From positions 1 to 50,884 of the forward strand of contig JAAXXS010000007.1 in the NCBI GenBank assembly GCA_013334395.1: a stretch of 50,884 nucleotides of DNA, given 5' to 3'. Origin of the DNA: Holophagaceae bacterium. GTDB taxonomy: Bacteria > Acidobacteriota > Holophagae > Holophagales > Holophagaceae. Both the position numbers and the translations under genes were made by a program. Shown here in pieces: positions 8,652-16,625 of this stretch. The notes beneath the pieces are model-generated. The model was not told the origin of the DNA and did not search any database. It worked only from the letters and a program-made list of their open reading frames with translations. How positions within the stretch are numbered: position 1 is the stretch's first letter; each line of letters starts with the position of its first letter.

Positions 8652-9458
8652 ATGTTGTCCCGTAGCACGATGCGCAGCCTGGGGATGGGTCCGTCACTGG
8701 CCCTAGGCCTGCTCCTGCTGTCCGGCTGCTCGCGTCCCCCGCGCCCGACCCCGGAGCGCCCTCTTCCCAAGCCCGAGCCCGCCCCGAAAGCGAAGCCCCT
8801 GGCCCGTCTGGGGTTTACCCTGCAGGCCGGCGCTTTCGCCAAGGCCGAGAATGCCGCGCGGTTCTCCGAGGCCCTGCAGGCTCAAGGACTGGAGGCCACC
8901 TACTATGCCTCCGGCGACGGCCTCTACCGGGTCCGCTTCGGGGACTTCAGCACCCGGGAGAAGGCCCGGGACCGGGGCGCCGCCCTCAAGGCTGCGGGGG
9001 TGATCGAGGCCTACTGGGTGGTGGCGCCGGACGGCTCCGCCCCCACGGCCCCCGGGCCCAGCCGGTTCCGGCCCACGGATGAGCGCGGCCTGCGCGGCAG
9101 CCTGGTGGAGACAGCCAAGGGCTACATGGGGGTGCCCTACCTCTTCGGCGGCACCACAGACCGTGGCTTCGACTGCAGCGGCCTCACCGGGGCGGTCTAC
9201 CGGCTCAATGGCCTGCGCCTCCCCCGCAACTCCCAGGCGCAGTTCGAGGCGGGGACCCCGGTGGACCTGGACCGGGCCCGCCCGGGGGACCTGCTGTTCT
9301 TCGACACCAAAGCCGCCGGTCGGGTCAGCCATGTCGGCCTGTACCTCGGCAAGGGGACGTTCATCCACGCGCCCAGCCCGGGACGCAGCATCCGTAAGGA
9401 CGAGCTCGCCGACCCCTACTTCCGGAAGACCCTCCTGGGGGCCCGGACCTACCTCTGA
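8652..9458 (+). CDS. SPOR-domain NlpC/P60 lipoprotein, probable murein endopeptidase
   Basis: A 268-residue envelope lipoprotein predicted to cut peptide bonds in peptidoglycan. The signal peptide ends in the lipobox LLSGC with Cys26 as the lipidated residue. A proline-rich linker follows, then a SPOR-type domain (about residues 52-125, FTLQAGAFAKAENAARF...YYASGDGLYRVRFGDF) that binds denuded glycan. The C-terminal NlpC/P60 domain (about 148-268) has the catalytic Cys175 in FDCSGL, His227 in SHVGLYLG and His239 in FIHA. The combination suggests action at septal or remodelled wall. AGGA lies upstream of the ATG. No partner gene is adjacent. Confidence 0.92.
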   Translation: MLSRSTMRSLGMGPSLALGLLLLSGCSRPPRPTPERPLPKPEPAPKAKPLARLGFTLQAGAFAKAENAARFSEALQAQGLEATYYASGDGLYRVRFGDFSTREKARDRGAALKAAGVIEAYWVVAPDGSAPTAPGPSRFRPTDERGLRGSLVETAKGYMGVPYLFGGTTDRGFDCSGLTGAVYRLNGLRLPRNSQAQFEAGTPVDLDRARPGDLLFFDTKAAGRVSHVGLYLGKGTFIHAPSPGRSIRKDELADPYFRKTLLGARTYL

Positions 9459-9509
9459 GGCGCCCTGCTCCCGGCGGCCTCGGATTTTTTTCGTAACCAG
9501 ATCGATTTT

Positions 9510-9540
9510 TTGAAAATTGATTCCCGAATTGGCCTACACT
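9510..9540 (+). promoter_or_regulatory. Possible cold-shock gene promoter
   Basis: TTGAAA (9510-9515) and TACACT (9535-9540) are separated by 19 bp in an AT-rich patch. Transcription from here would give the roughly 95-base 5' leader typical of csp mRNAs. The spacer is longer than ideal, so this is tentative. Confidence 0.35.
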
Positions 9541-9641
9541 GACAGTCTCCCGTCTGTTGTACGGGCCAAATAAGCGTTGCCACCTCGCCTGGAAGGGTCA
9601 GCGCATTTTCATCCAGGACGAAGAAAAGTTAGGAAGTCATC

Positions 9642-9845
9642 ATGGCTCAAGGCACCGTCAAGTGGTTCAACGCCGAAAAGGGTTTCGGATTCATCACCCC
9701 CGATGAGGGAGGTGCGGACCTGTTCGTGCATCACTCCGCGATCGAGACCACGGGTTTCCGTACCCTGGACGAGAATCAGCGCGTCAGCTTCCAGGTTGGC
9801 CAGGGCCAGAAGGGCCCCCAGGCTACCAACGTCCAGAAGATCTGA
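9642..9845 (+). CDS. Cold-shock domain protein
   Basis: A 67-residue single cold-shock domain protein that binds single-stranded RNA or DNA and acts as an RNA chaperone. Both RNA-binding motifs are intact: KGFGFI (RNP1) near residues 15-20 and LFVHHS (RNP2) near 28-33, after the canonical [11 protein letters not shown] start. A leader of about 100 bases and an AGGAAG ribosome site precede it, and a strong rho-independent terminator follows at 9864, so it is a monocistronic unit. Whether it is cold-induced or constitutive cannot be judged from the sequence. Confidence 0.97.
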   Translation: MAQGTVKWFNAEKGFGFITPDEGGADLFVHHSAIETTGFRTLDENQRVSFQVGQGQKGPQATNVQKI

Positions 9846-9863
9846 GCCTCACCGCTCGATCTG

Positions 9864-9894
9864 AATCGGCCTCCTTCGGGAGGCCGATTTTTTT
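9864..9894 (+). terminator. Rho-independent terminator of the cold-shock gene
   Basis: AATCGGCCTCC (9864-9874), a TTCG tetraloop, GGAGGCCGATT (9879-9889), then an uninterrupted T run to 9894. This is a textbook intrinsic terminator. Confidence 0.95.
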
Positions 9895-9952
9895 GGCATC
9901 CCTTTGGCGGTAGTCCCCTTGTCCCCGCCGCTGGCTGGGCGAGAGGTGCCCA

Positions 9953-10696
9953 ATGGATTCTGGATACTATGTCGCCGCCGGCAGCCTGAAGGCGCGGTCC
10001 TTCCAGCTGGACGTGGTGGCGAACAACCTGGCGAATGCGGCCACCGTGGGCTACAAGCCCGACCAGGCCTTCTTCGCCGTGTTCAACAAGGCCGAGGGCA
10101 GCGGGCGGAGGCTGCCCCTGAGCGGCCATCTCAATGATGGTGTGGTGTTTGCCGAGACTGGCGTGGTCACCGAGCAGGGCAGCCTGCGTGCCACCGGGCG
10201 CCCCCTGGATCTGGCCATTGAGGGCAACGCCTTCCTGACCATCAAGACCCCGGCCGGCGTCCGGGTCACCCGCGATGGTCGCCTCCAGCTGGGGAAGGAT
10301 GGCCAGCTCCAGGCCATGGACGGCAACCCCGCACTCGGCAAAAACGGCCAACCCATCCTCGCCGACCCCAAGAACGGGAATATCTCCATCAGCGCCGACG
10401 GCACCGTCTCCCAGAAGGAGCAGGTGCTGGGCCAGCTGGACCTGAAGGCCTTCGAGAAGGCCGGCAGCCTGAAGCGCACCGGCGCCCTCCGCTTTGATCC
10501 CGCCGGGGCCGCCGAGGCGCCCATCAAGGCCACGGTCACCCAGGGGCACCTGGAGCAGAGTGGCGTGGATGCGGCCTCCACCATGGTGGAGATGATCCGG
10601 CTGAACCGCCTCTACGAGCTGAGCCTCAAGGTGGCCTCGACCATCAGCAACGACCTGGATGCCAGGTCCATCAACGATATAGCCATGTCCAGGTAG
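9953..10696 (+). CDS. flgF: Flagellar basal-body rod protein FlgF
   Basis: FlgF is a proximal-rod subunit of the flagellar basal body, exported by the flagellar type III apparatus. The 247-residue protein has the rod/hook N-terminal signature DVVANNLANAATVGYK (residues 20-35) and the internal DLAIEGNAFLTIKTPAGVRVTRDGRL. Its C-terminal helix QSGVDAASTMVEMIRLNRLYELSLKV is typical of the FlgE/F/G family. Length is typical for FlgF. It is followed 50 bases later by flgG and then flgA, a partial rod/P-ring operon; flgH, flgI and flgJ are not in the window. Confidence 0.9.
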   Translation: MDSGYYVAAGSLKARSFQLDVVANNLANAATVGYKPDQAFFAVFNKAEGSGRRLPLSGHLNDGVVFAETGVVTEQGSLRATGRPLDLAIEGNAFLTIKTPAGVRVTRDGRLQLGKDGQLQAMDGNPALGKNGQPILADPKNGNISISADGTVSQKEQVLGQLDLKAFEKAGSLKRTGALRFDPAGAAEAPIKATVTQGHLEQSGVDAASTMVEMIRLNRLYELSLKVASTISNDLDARSINDIAMSR

Positions 10697-10746
10697 TCCT
10701 TAACCTTCAGCTATTTAACCTGCAGTGATTTCCCCAGGAGGTTCCC

Positions 10747-11535
10747 ATGATGCGTGCAATGTGGTCGGCAGCGGCGGGCATGAATGTCCAGCAATACAAC
10801 ATGGACACCATTTCCAACAACTTGGCGAACGTGAACACCACTGGCTACAAGAAGGCCCGGGCCGAGTTCCAGGATCTGCTCTACCAGACCGTGAACCTGG
10901 CGGGCACCAGCTCCAGCAACAGCACCTCGATCCCCTCGGGCATCCAGATGGGCCACGGCGCCAAGCTGCAGAGCCTCATGCGGCAGTACAGCACGGGCAA
11001 CCTGAGGCAGACGGGCAACCGCTTCGACATGGCCATCGAGGGGGACGGCTTCTTCAAGGTCACCATGCCGGACGGCACCATGGCCTACACCCGGGACGGC
11101 GGCTTCACCACCGACCAGAACGGCGCCCTGGTGAACTCGGCGGGCTACCTGCTGGACCCCCAGATCACCATTCCCCAGGACGCTCTCAGCGTGACCGTGG
11201 CCCCAGACGGCACCGTGAGCGTGACCCAGACCGGCCAGACCCAGCCCCAGCAGGTGGGCCAGATCACCCTGTCGCACTTCATCAACCCCACGGGCCTGAA
11301 CCAGCTGGGCCGCAACCTGCTGCAGCCTACCCTCGCCAGCGGCGACGCCATTGACGGCACGCCCGGCGCCGACGGCCTGGGCACCATCGCCCAGGGCTCC
11401 CTGGAAGTCTCCAACGTGGACGTGGCCGAGGAGATGGTGAACATGATCATCGGCCAGCGGGCCTATGAGGCCAACTCCAAGACCATCCAGACCGTGGACA
11501 ACATGCTCAGCCTCGTGGCCAACCTCAAGCGCTAG
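10747..11535 (+). CDS. flgG: Flagellar basal-body distal rod protein FlgG
   Basis: FlgG builds the distal rod that crosses the peptidoglycan. The 262-residue sequence is highly family-like: MMRAMWSAAAGMNVQQYNMDTISNNLANVNTTGYKK at the N-terminus, FDMAIEGDGFFKVTMPDGTMAYTRDG in the middle and the C-terminal LEVSNVDVAEEMVNMI.GQRAYEANSK. The ATG is preceded by CAGGAGG at 10736-10742. It belongs to the flgF-flgG-flgA transcription unit, with flgA starting 16 bases after its stop. Confidence 0.97.
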   Translation: MMRAMWSAAAGMNVQQYNMDTISNNLANVNTTGYKKARAEFQDLLYQTVNLAGTSSSNSTSIPSGIQMGHGAKLQSLMRQYSTGNLRQTGNRFDMAIEGDGFFKVTMPDGTMAYTRDGGFTTDQNGALVNSAGYLLDPQITIPQDALSVTVAPDGTVSVTQTGQTQPQQVGQITLSHFINPTGLNQLGRNLLQPTLASGDAIDGTPGADGLGTIAQGSLEVSNVDVAEEMVNMIIGQRAYEANSKTIQTVDNMLSLVANLKR

Positions 11536-11551
11536 TCAGAGAGCCGCAACC

Positions 11552-12235
11552 ATGCGCACCGCCGCCTTCCTGCTCCTGGCCCTGCCCGCCCTCGTGGCCC
11601 AGGCGCCCTCCGCCTCCCCCGCCGAGAAGCTGGCGGATGTGGCCCTGGCCTTCGCCCAGCGCGAGGCCAAGGCCTTCGGCGGCGAGCACCAGTTCAAGCT
11701 GGCCCAGCTGCCGCGGGTGCCCGCCGTCCGGGCGGGTGCGCTCACCTTTGAGCCCACCCACCTGAGCAAGCGCGAGCCCCTGGGCCGCTTCTTCGTGGTG
11801 GTGACCCTGAAGGTGGATGGCGAGCGGGTCGGCATGGTCCGGGTGGACCTGGAAGGCCACTGGGTGGGCAACCTGCTGCGCGCCAAGAGCGACCTCAGCC
11901 GCAAGAGCGAGCTGACCGCCGACCAGGTGGAGTCTGGACCCTTTGAGGGCGTGCCGCCGGAAGGGGCCCTCACCGAGCTTCCCACGGGCTACCGGCTCAT
12001 GCGCTCAGTGGTCTCAGGCAAGATCCTCACCCGGGGCGACCTGGAGGGCGTCCCCCTCGTGCAGTCCGGCGACAAGGTCCGCCTCACGAGCTCCCATGAG
12101 TCCCTGACCATCAGCGTGGACACCACCGCCCGCAGCCGGGCCGGCCTGGGCGAGAGGGTGAGGCTGGAAGCCCCAGGCGCCCGCCGCACCGTCACCGCCA
12201 TCGTCACTGGCCCCGGGGAAGCCAAGCTCCCATAG
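11552..12235 (+). CDS. flgA: Flagellar P-ring assembly chaperone FlgA
   Basis: FlgA is a periplasmic chaperone for assembly of FlgI into the P ring. The 227-residue protein has an N-terminal signal peptide (MRTAAFLLLALPALVAQ), a central beta-rich region, and a C-terminal SAF-type domain. The latter is readable as SDLSRKSELTADQVE, MRSVVSGKILTRGDLEGVPLVQSGDKVRL and RAGLGERVRLEAPGARRTVTAIVTGPGEAKL. The ATG at 11552 is chosen because the signal peptide begins there; its ribosome site (AGAG) is weak, as expected for coupling to flgG 16 bases upstream. flgH and flgI do not follow, which is unusual. Confidence 0.88.
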   Translation: MRTAAFLLLALPALVAQAPSASPAEKLADVALAFAQREAKAFGGEHQFKLAQLPRVPAVRAGALTFEPTHLSKREPLGRFFVVVTLKVDGERVGMVRVDLEGHWVGNLLRAKSDLSRKSELTADQVESGPFEGVPPEGALTELPTGYRLMRSVVSGKILTRGDLEGVPLVQSGDKVRLTSSHESLTISVDTTARSRAGLGERVRLEAPGARRTVTAIVTGPGEAKLP

Positions 12236-12311
12236 CATCCGGAAGCGTGCTTATTCCCTTGGCCGGGCAGGCGTTCGACCGTATTCTTGACCCTTGCGCA
12301 AGGAGGAGCCC

Positions 12312-12659
12312 ATGGCTCACGAAGGTCACGAACACGGACCGAACTGTAACCACGACAACGATGATTCCTTCGAGATCGAAGTGGTAGAACTCGAAGACGA
12401 GAACGGCGAAAAGGAAGAGTTCGCCATCCTCGAGGAGCTCGAGTTCGAGGGCCGCAACTTCGCCATTCTCGCCCCCCTGGCTGAGCTGCAGGCCCAGGAA
12501 GAGGGCACCGCCGATCCCGAAGAGGGCCTGAGCCTGGAGATCTTCGAGGTCAAGGACGACATGTTCACGCCTCTGGACGACGAGCCCCTGGCCGAGCGCC
12601 TCATGAAGCACCTCGACGAGCAGGAAGCCAAGCTCAAGGCCGAGGAAGAGAAGGACTGA
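12312..12659 (+). CDS. DUF1292-like acidic protein with His-rich N-terminus
   Basis: A 115-residue, strongly acidic cytoplasmic protein resembling DUF1292 proteins, whose function is unknown. After MAHEGHEHGPNCNHDNDD, which could bind metal through its His/Cys residues, comes the family-like core EVVELEDENGEKEEFAILEE, then EGRNFAILAPL and LEIFEVKDDMFTPLDDE, and a helical acidic tail. AAGGAGG lies 5 bases before the ATG at 12312. It is closed by a GC-rich hairpin at 12679-12704. It stands 76 bases after flgA but is probably a separate unit. Confidence 0.8.
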   Translation: MAHEGHEHGPNCNHDNDDSFEIEVVELEDENGEKEEFAILEELEFEGRNFAILAPLAELQAQEEGTADPEEGLSLEIFEVKDDMFTPLDDEPLAERLMKHLDEQEAKLKAEEEKD

Positions 12660-12678
12660 CCCCTTTCCTGCCCACCTG

Positions 12679-12704
12679 CGAAGGCCCCCGGACGGGGGCC
12701 TTCG
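12679..12704 (+). terminator. GC-rich hairpin after the DUF1292-like gene
   Basis: CGAAGGCCCCCG (12679-12690) pairs with CGGGGGCCTTCG (12693-12704). The stem is perfect, but the following bases (TGCGTCTGG) hold few T residues, so termination may be partial. Confidence 0.65.
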
Positions 12705-12735
12705 TGCGTCTGGGAGAACGAAGTAGGCTGGAAGG

Positions 12736-14688
12736 ATGTTGTCCGATCCCGTTCGCTTCACCGGCCGAATCCTTTTCCTATCGGAGGATCCGGCGCGGAT
12801 CCTCCGCCAGCTCGCGGGCGAAGACCTGACGCTGGAAGCGGCAGGACCCCTCAGGGACCAGATCAGCACCGACGAGATCACGCCCGCCCACATCTGCTAC
12901 CACTACGACGAGAAGCTGGGTGACTTCCCCTACCTGGGCCTGCGCTGCGGTGGCGTGTCCCCCATCGGGGTGGGCGCCGTGCGGGCCGGCGGCTTCGCGG
13001 TCAGCGTGGCGGGCAAGCGACGGGGCAAGGGCAGCAGCCGCGAGGCCAGTCCCTACGCCGAGTGGTGCGCCGGCCTCCGCCTGGTGCTCGCCGAGAGCTT
13101 CGAGCGCATCTACCGCCAGAACTGCCAGAACCTGGGCCTCCTCACCAGCACCGACTTCGGCCTGGTGCCGCGCCTGCGCCGGGGCGAGGTCATTCCCCTC
13201 GCCGAGTTCACGGACGGACTCGACCCGGTCACCGCCGAGATCGTGCGGCGCGGCGGCCTCTTCCCCTACAACGCCGCGCGGCTGACGGGCGAGGTGGCCC
13301 CGCCCCTCCCCGAGCACGCGGTCCGCCCCATGACCTACGCGGAGAAGCTGCTGGCCCGCCACGCCATGGTGGATGCCGCTGCCGGCCAGACGGGGCTGCC
13401 CGCCGCGCGGCCCGGCGACGGCCTCTTCGTGAAGGCGGACTGGCGCTTCAGCCACGAATACGTGACCCCCATGGCCGCCCGCTTCCTGGAACAGGCCCTG
13501 GGGCCCGACGCGGTCGTCCGCGATCCCGCGTCCATCCTGGCCTTCCGCGACCACCTCACCTTCCTGCACCACAGCATCCACCCGGACCACCGGGCCATGG
13601 GCCTGCTGGCGGTGGCCGAGGGCCTGAAGCCCGCCCAGGAGGCCTTCTGCGCCCGCCATGGCATCCGCCTCCACGGCGAGCTTCCCGATGGGTCTGGCAG
13701 CGAGGGCATCTGCCACGCCCTCATGACCGAGCGCTATGCCTGCCCCGGTCAGGTGGTCGTGGGCACGGACTCGCACACCCCCCACTCGGGCGCCCTGGGC
13801 TGCCTGGCCTTCGGCATCGGCACCACAGACATCGCCTGCGCCTGGGTCACCGGCGATGTCCGCGTCACGGTGCCGCCCACCCTGCGGGTGCGCCTCAACG
13901 GCCGGCTGCGGCCCGGCGTGTCCGCCAAGGATCTGGTCCTGCACCTGCTGGCCCAGCCCCTGATCCGCGAGGGCGGCGCCCTCGGCCACGTCATCGAGTA
14001 CCAGGGCGAGGGCCTGTTCGATCTGGACACGGACGAGCGCGCCACCCTGACCAACATGGCCGCCGAGATCGGCGGCTTCACGGGCCTGGTGGCCCCGGAC
14101 GCGGAGACCTGCCGCTTCATCCGAGAGCGCCGGGGCGTGGAGCTGGTCCTGGAGCCCTGGATGCGCGGCGACGAGGGCGCCGACTACGCCCACACCCTGG
14201 ACCTCGACTGCGCCACCCTGAGCCCCATGTTGGCCCGCCCCGGCGACCCCGGCAACGGCCTGGCCCTGGCGGACCTCGCCGAGGCGGTACCCATCGACAT
14301 CGCCTACCTGGGCAGCTGCACCGGGGGCAAGCGCGAAGACCTCCGCCGGGCCTACGAGGCCATCCGCCCCGCAGCCTTGGCGGGCCGCCGCGTCCCCGAG
14401 GGTGTGCAGTTCTTCGTGCAGTGCGGCAGCGAGGACGTGCGCCGCCACGCCGAAGCAGAGGGCTGGATCAAAGCCTTTGAGGCCGTCGGCGCCGTGGTGC
14501 TCGGCAGCTCCTGCGGGGCCTGCATCAATGCCGGTCCCGGCGTGTCCAGCCGGCCGGACCAGGTCACGATCAGTGCCATCAACCGGAACTTCCCCGGCCG
14601 CAGCGGACCGGGCCAGATGTGGCTGGCCAGCCCCGCCACCGTCGCCGCCAGCGCCCTCGCCGGGCGCATCGTCGGAGCCGAGTCGTGA
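12736..14688 (+). CDS. Aconitase/isopropylmalate-dehydratase family protein with swivel domain first
   Basis: A 650-residue Fe-S hydro-lyase of the aconitase superfamily. Residues about 1-185 form a LeuD-like swivel domain (SPIGVGAVRAGG, GKGSSREASPYAEW, FERIYRQNCQNLGLL). Residues about 195-650 form the LeuC-like catalytic part (MTYAEKLLARH, FLHHSIHPDHRAMGL, VVVGTDSHTPHSGALG, YLGSCTGGK, GSSCGACINAGPG). The cluster ligands are Cys528, Cys593 and Cys596. In standard aconitases the swivel domain is at the C-terminus, so the order here is swapped. The substrate (citrate, homocitrate, methylcitrate, isopropylmalate) cannot be assigned. Its stop overlaps the next start (GTGA), implying translational coupling. 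Confidence 0.85.
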   Translation: MLSDPVRFTGRILFLSEDPARILRQLAGEDLTLEAAGPLRDQISTDEITPAHICYHYDEKLGDFPYLGLRCGGVSPIGVGAVRAGGFAVSVAGKRRGKGSSREASPYAEWCAGLRLVLAESFERIYRQNCQNLGLLTSTDFGLVPRLRRGEVIPLAEFTDGLDPVTAEIVRRGGLFPYNAARLTGEVAPPLPEHAVRPMTYAEKLLARHAMVDAAAGQTGLPAARPGDGLFVKADWRFSHEYVTPMAARFLEQALGPDAVVRDPASILAFRDHLTFLHHSIHPDHRAMGLLAVAEGLKPAQEAFCARHGIRLHGELPDGSGSEGICHALMTERYACPGQVVVGTDSHTPHSGALGCLAFGIGTTDIACAWVTGDVRVTVPPTLRVRLNGRLRPGVSAKDLVLHLLAQPLIREGGALGHVIEYQGEGLFDLDTDERATLTNMAAEIGGFTGLVAPDAETCRFIRERRGVELVLEPWMRGDEGADYAHTLDLDCATLSPMLARPGDPGNGLALADLAEAVPIDIAYLGSCTGGKREDLRRAYEAIRPAALAGRRVPEGVQFFVQCGSEDVRRHAEAEGWIKAFEAVGAVVLGSSCGACINAGPGVSSRPDQVTISAINRNFPGRSGPGQMWLASPATVAASALAGRIVGAES

Positions 14689-16625
14689 TCGATCCCATCC
14701 TGGCGGCCCGCTACCGAGCGATGGTGCTGACCGCCCTCGCCCGGCCCGGCGCCCCTGACCTCGCGGGAAGGCGGGTCCTGGTGGTGGATGCGTCAGCCCA
14801 GCGCCTAGGTCTGCTGGAAGGCGGCCGCCTGGTCTTCGAGGCCGCCATCTCCACCGCCTTGAATGGCCTGGGCTGCCAGGAGAACTCCTACCGCACGCCC
14901 ACGGGCTGGCACCGCATCCAGGCCTGCCTTGGCGCCGGGGCGGAGCCAGGCACCGTCTTCCGCGCCAAGGCGCCCACGGGCGAGGTCTGGCGCGGCGAGC
15001 CCCGCACCGAGGACCTCATCCTCACTCGGGTGCTGCCCCTGGAAGGCCTGGAGGGAGGCTGGAACCGCGGCCCCGGCCTCGACTCCTTCGAGCGCTTCAT
15101 CTACCTGCACGGCACCAACCAGGAGGGACTGCTGGGACAAGCGGTCTCCCACGGCTGCGTGCGGCTGGGCAACGCCGACGTCGTGGACCTCTTCGACCGC
15201 GTGGCGGTGGGGGATCCCGTGCTCATCGCCGACAAGCTGTCGGGTGATGGCCTGGGGCTCGGCCGACTCCACTTCGCGGGCGTGGCGGGCAGCGGCATGA
15301 GCGCCCTGGCCCAGTTCGTGGCCATGAAGGGAGGCCGCGCCAGCGGCAGCGACCGCAGCTTCGACCGCGGCCAGCGCCCCGAGGACCGCGCCCGGCTCGA
15401 AGCCCTGGGCGTGACGATCTTCCCCCAGGACGGGGCGGGCCTTGCGGGTGACTGCGCGGCCCTGGTGGTATCCACCGCCGTGGAGGAAGACGTGCCCGAT
15501 GTGGCGGCAGCCCGGCGCCTGGGCGTGCCCGTGCTGCACCGCTCCGAGCTGCTGGCGCACCTGGTGGCGCGCTACCGCACCGTGGCCGTGACCGGCACCA
15601 GCGGCAAGTCCACCACCGCCGCCATGGTCTTCGCCATCCTCCGGGACGCGGGGCGCGATCCTTCGATCATCACCGGCGGCGAGTTGGTGGAGCTGCAGCA
15701 GGAAGGCCTCTGGGGCAATGCCTGGGCCGGGCAGTCCGACCTGCTGGTCATCGAGGCCGACGAGAGCGATGGCTCCGTGGTGCGCTACCACCCCGCCCTG
15801 GGCGTGCTGCTCAACCTCCAGCGGGACCACAAGGAGATGGACGCCGTTGCGGAGATGTTCCGCACCTTCCGATCCCAGCTGCGCGAAGGCGCCCTGGTGG
15901 GCGAGGCTGACAACCTGCGGGAGTTCGCCGTTGGCGCCACGGTCTTCGGCTGCGGGCCCGAGGCCGCCTTCCGGGCCGAGGCCATTCAGGCGGGCCCCGA
16001 GGGCACCACCTTCACGGTGCGCCAGCAGACCTTCCGGTTGCCGGTCCCGGGCCGACACAACCTGGAGAACGCGCTCGCGGCCATGGCGGCCTGCGCCGCT
16101 CTCGGCGTGCCCCTGGCGGCCATGGCCGCACCCCTGGCCGGCTTCCAGGGAGTGGCCCGCCGGTTCCAGGTGCTGGGCACCGCCCGCGGCGTCACCGTAG
16201 TGGACGACTTCGGCCACAACCCCGCCAAGGTCGCGGCCTCCATCCGGGCCGCGCACCTGCGGGTGGCGGCCACGGGCGGCCGGGTGTTGGCCATCTTCCA
16301 GCCCCACGGCTTCGGCCCCCTCAAGTTCCTGCGCGCGGACTTTGTGGAGACCTTCGCCACCGAGCTGCGGCCTCAGGACCGGCTCTGGTTCCTGGATGTC
16401 TTCTACGCCGGCGGCACCGCCGCCCGGGACATCAGCAGCGCGGAGGTTATCGGAGACATCCTGCCGCGCCTCGGCACCGCCGAGCACGCCCCCTCCCGGG
16501 GCTGGCTCGTGGATCGCCTGGCCGCCGAGGCCCAACCCGGCGACCTCATCCTGGTGATGGGCGCCCGGGATCCCTCCCTCACGGAGCTATCCCGGCAGAT
16601 CCTCACGCGGCTGGCGGGTCAGTAG
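14685..16625 (+). CDS. YkuD (L,D-transpeptidase/carboxypeptidase-like) domain fused to a MurC/Mpl-type ligase
   Basis: A 646-residue two-domain protein. Residues about 30-185 are a YkuD domain with His142 in YLHGTNQEG and the catalytic motif S-H-G-C-V-R (Cys158). Residues about 195-646 are a Mur ligase of the MurC/Mpl type: GVAGSGMSALA (199-209), ATP loop TGTSGKST (303-310), EADESDGS, LNLQRDH, VDDFGHNP and IFQPHGFGPLKFL. No signal peptide is visible, so both domains should be cytoplasmic. A cytoplasmic YkuD enzyme would more likely trim recycled tetrapeptides than cross-link walls, and the Mur part could ligate the resulting peptide to UDP-MurNAc; both roles are inference. The GTG start overlaps the aconitase-like stop by 4 bases. 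Confidence 0.88.
   Translation: MIDPILAARYRAMVLTALARPGAPDLAGRRVLVVDASAQRLGLLEGGRLVFEAAISTALNGLGCQENSYRTPTGWHRIQACLGAGAEPGTVFRAKAPTGEVWRGEPRTEDLILTRVLPLEGLEGGWNRGPGLDSFERFIYLHGTNQEGLLGQAVSHGCVRLGNADVVDLFDRVAVGDPVLIADKLSGDGLGLGRLHFAGVAGSGMSALAQFVAMKGGRASGSDRSFDRGQRPEDRARLEALGVTIFPQDGAGLAGDCAALVVSTAVEEDVPDVAAARRLGVPVLHRSELLAHLVARYRTVAVTGTSGKSTTAAMVFAILRDAGRDPSIITGGELVELQQEGLWGNAWAGQSDLLVIEADESDGSVVRYHPALGVLLNLQRDHKEMDAVAEMFRTFRSQLREGALVGEADNLREFAVGATVFGCGPEAAFRAEAIQAGPEGTTFTVRQQTFRLPVPGRHNLENALAAMAACAALGVPLAAMAAPLAGFQGVARRFQVLGTARGVTVVDDFGHNPAKVAASIRAAHLRVAATGGRVLAIFQPHGFGPLKFLRADFVETFATELRPQDRLWFLDVFYAGGTAARDISSAEVIGDILPRLGTAEHAPSRGWLVDRLAAEAQPGDLILVMGARDPSLTELSRQILTRLAGQ

Noticed and set aside
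12778-14448. 556-codon minus-strand frame opposite the aconitase-like gene
   Set aside because: Antisense shadow: the plus strand holds clear family motifs, while the minus frame has none and no ribosome site.
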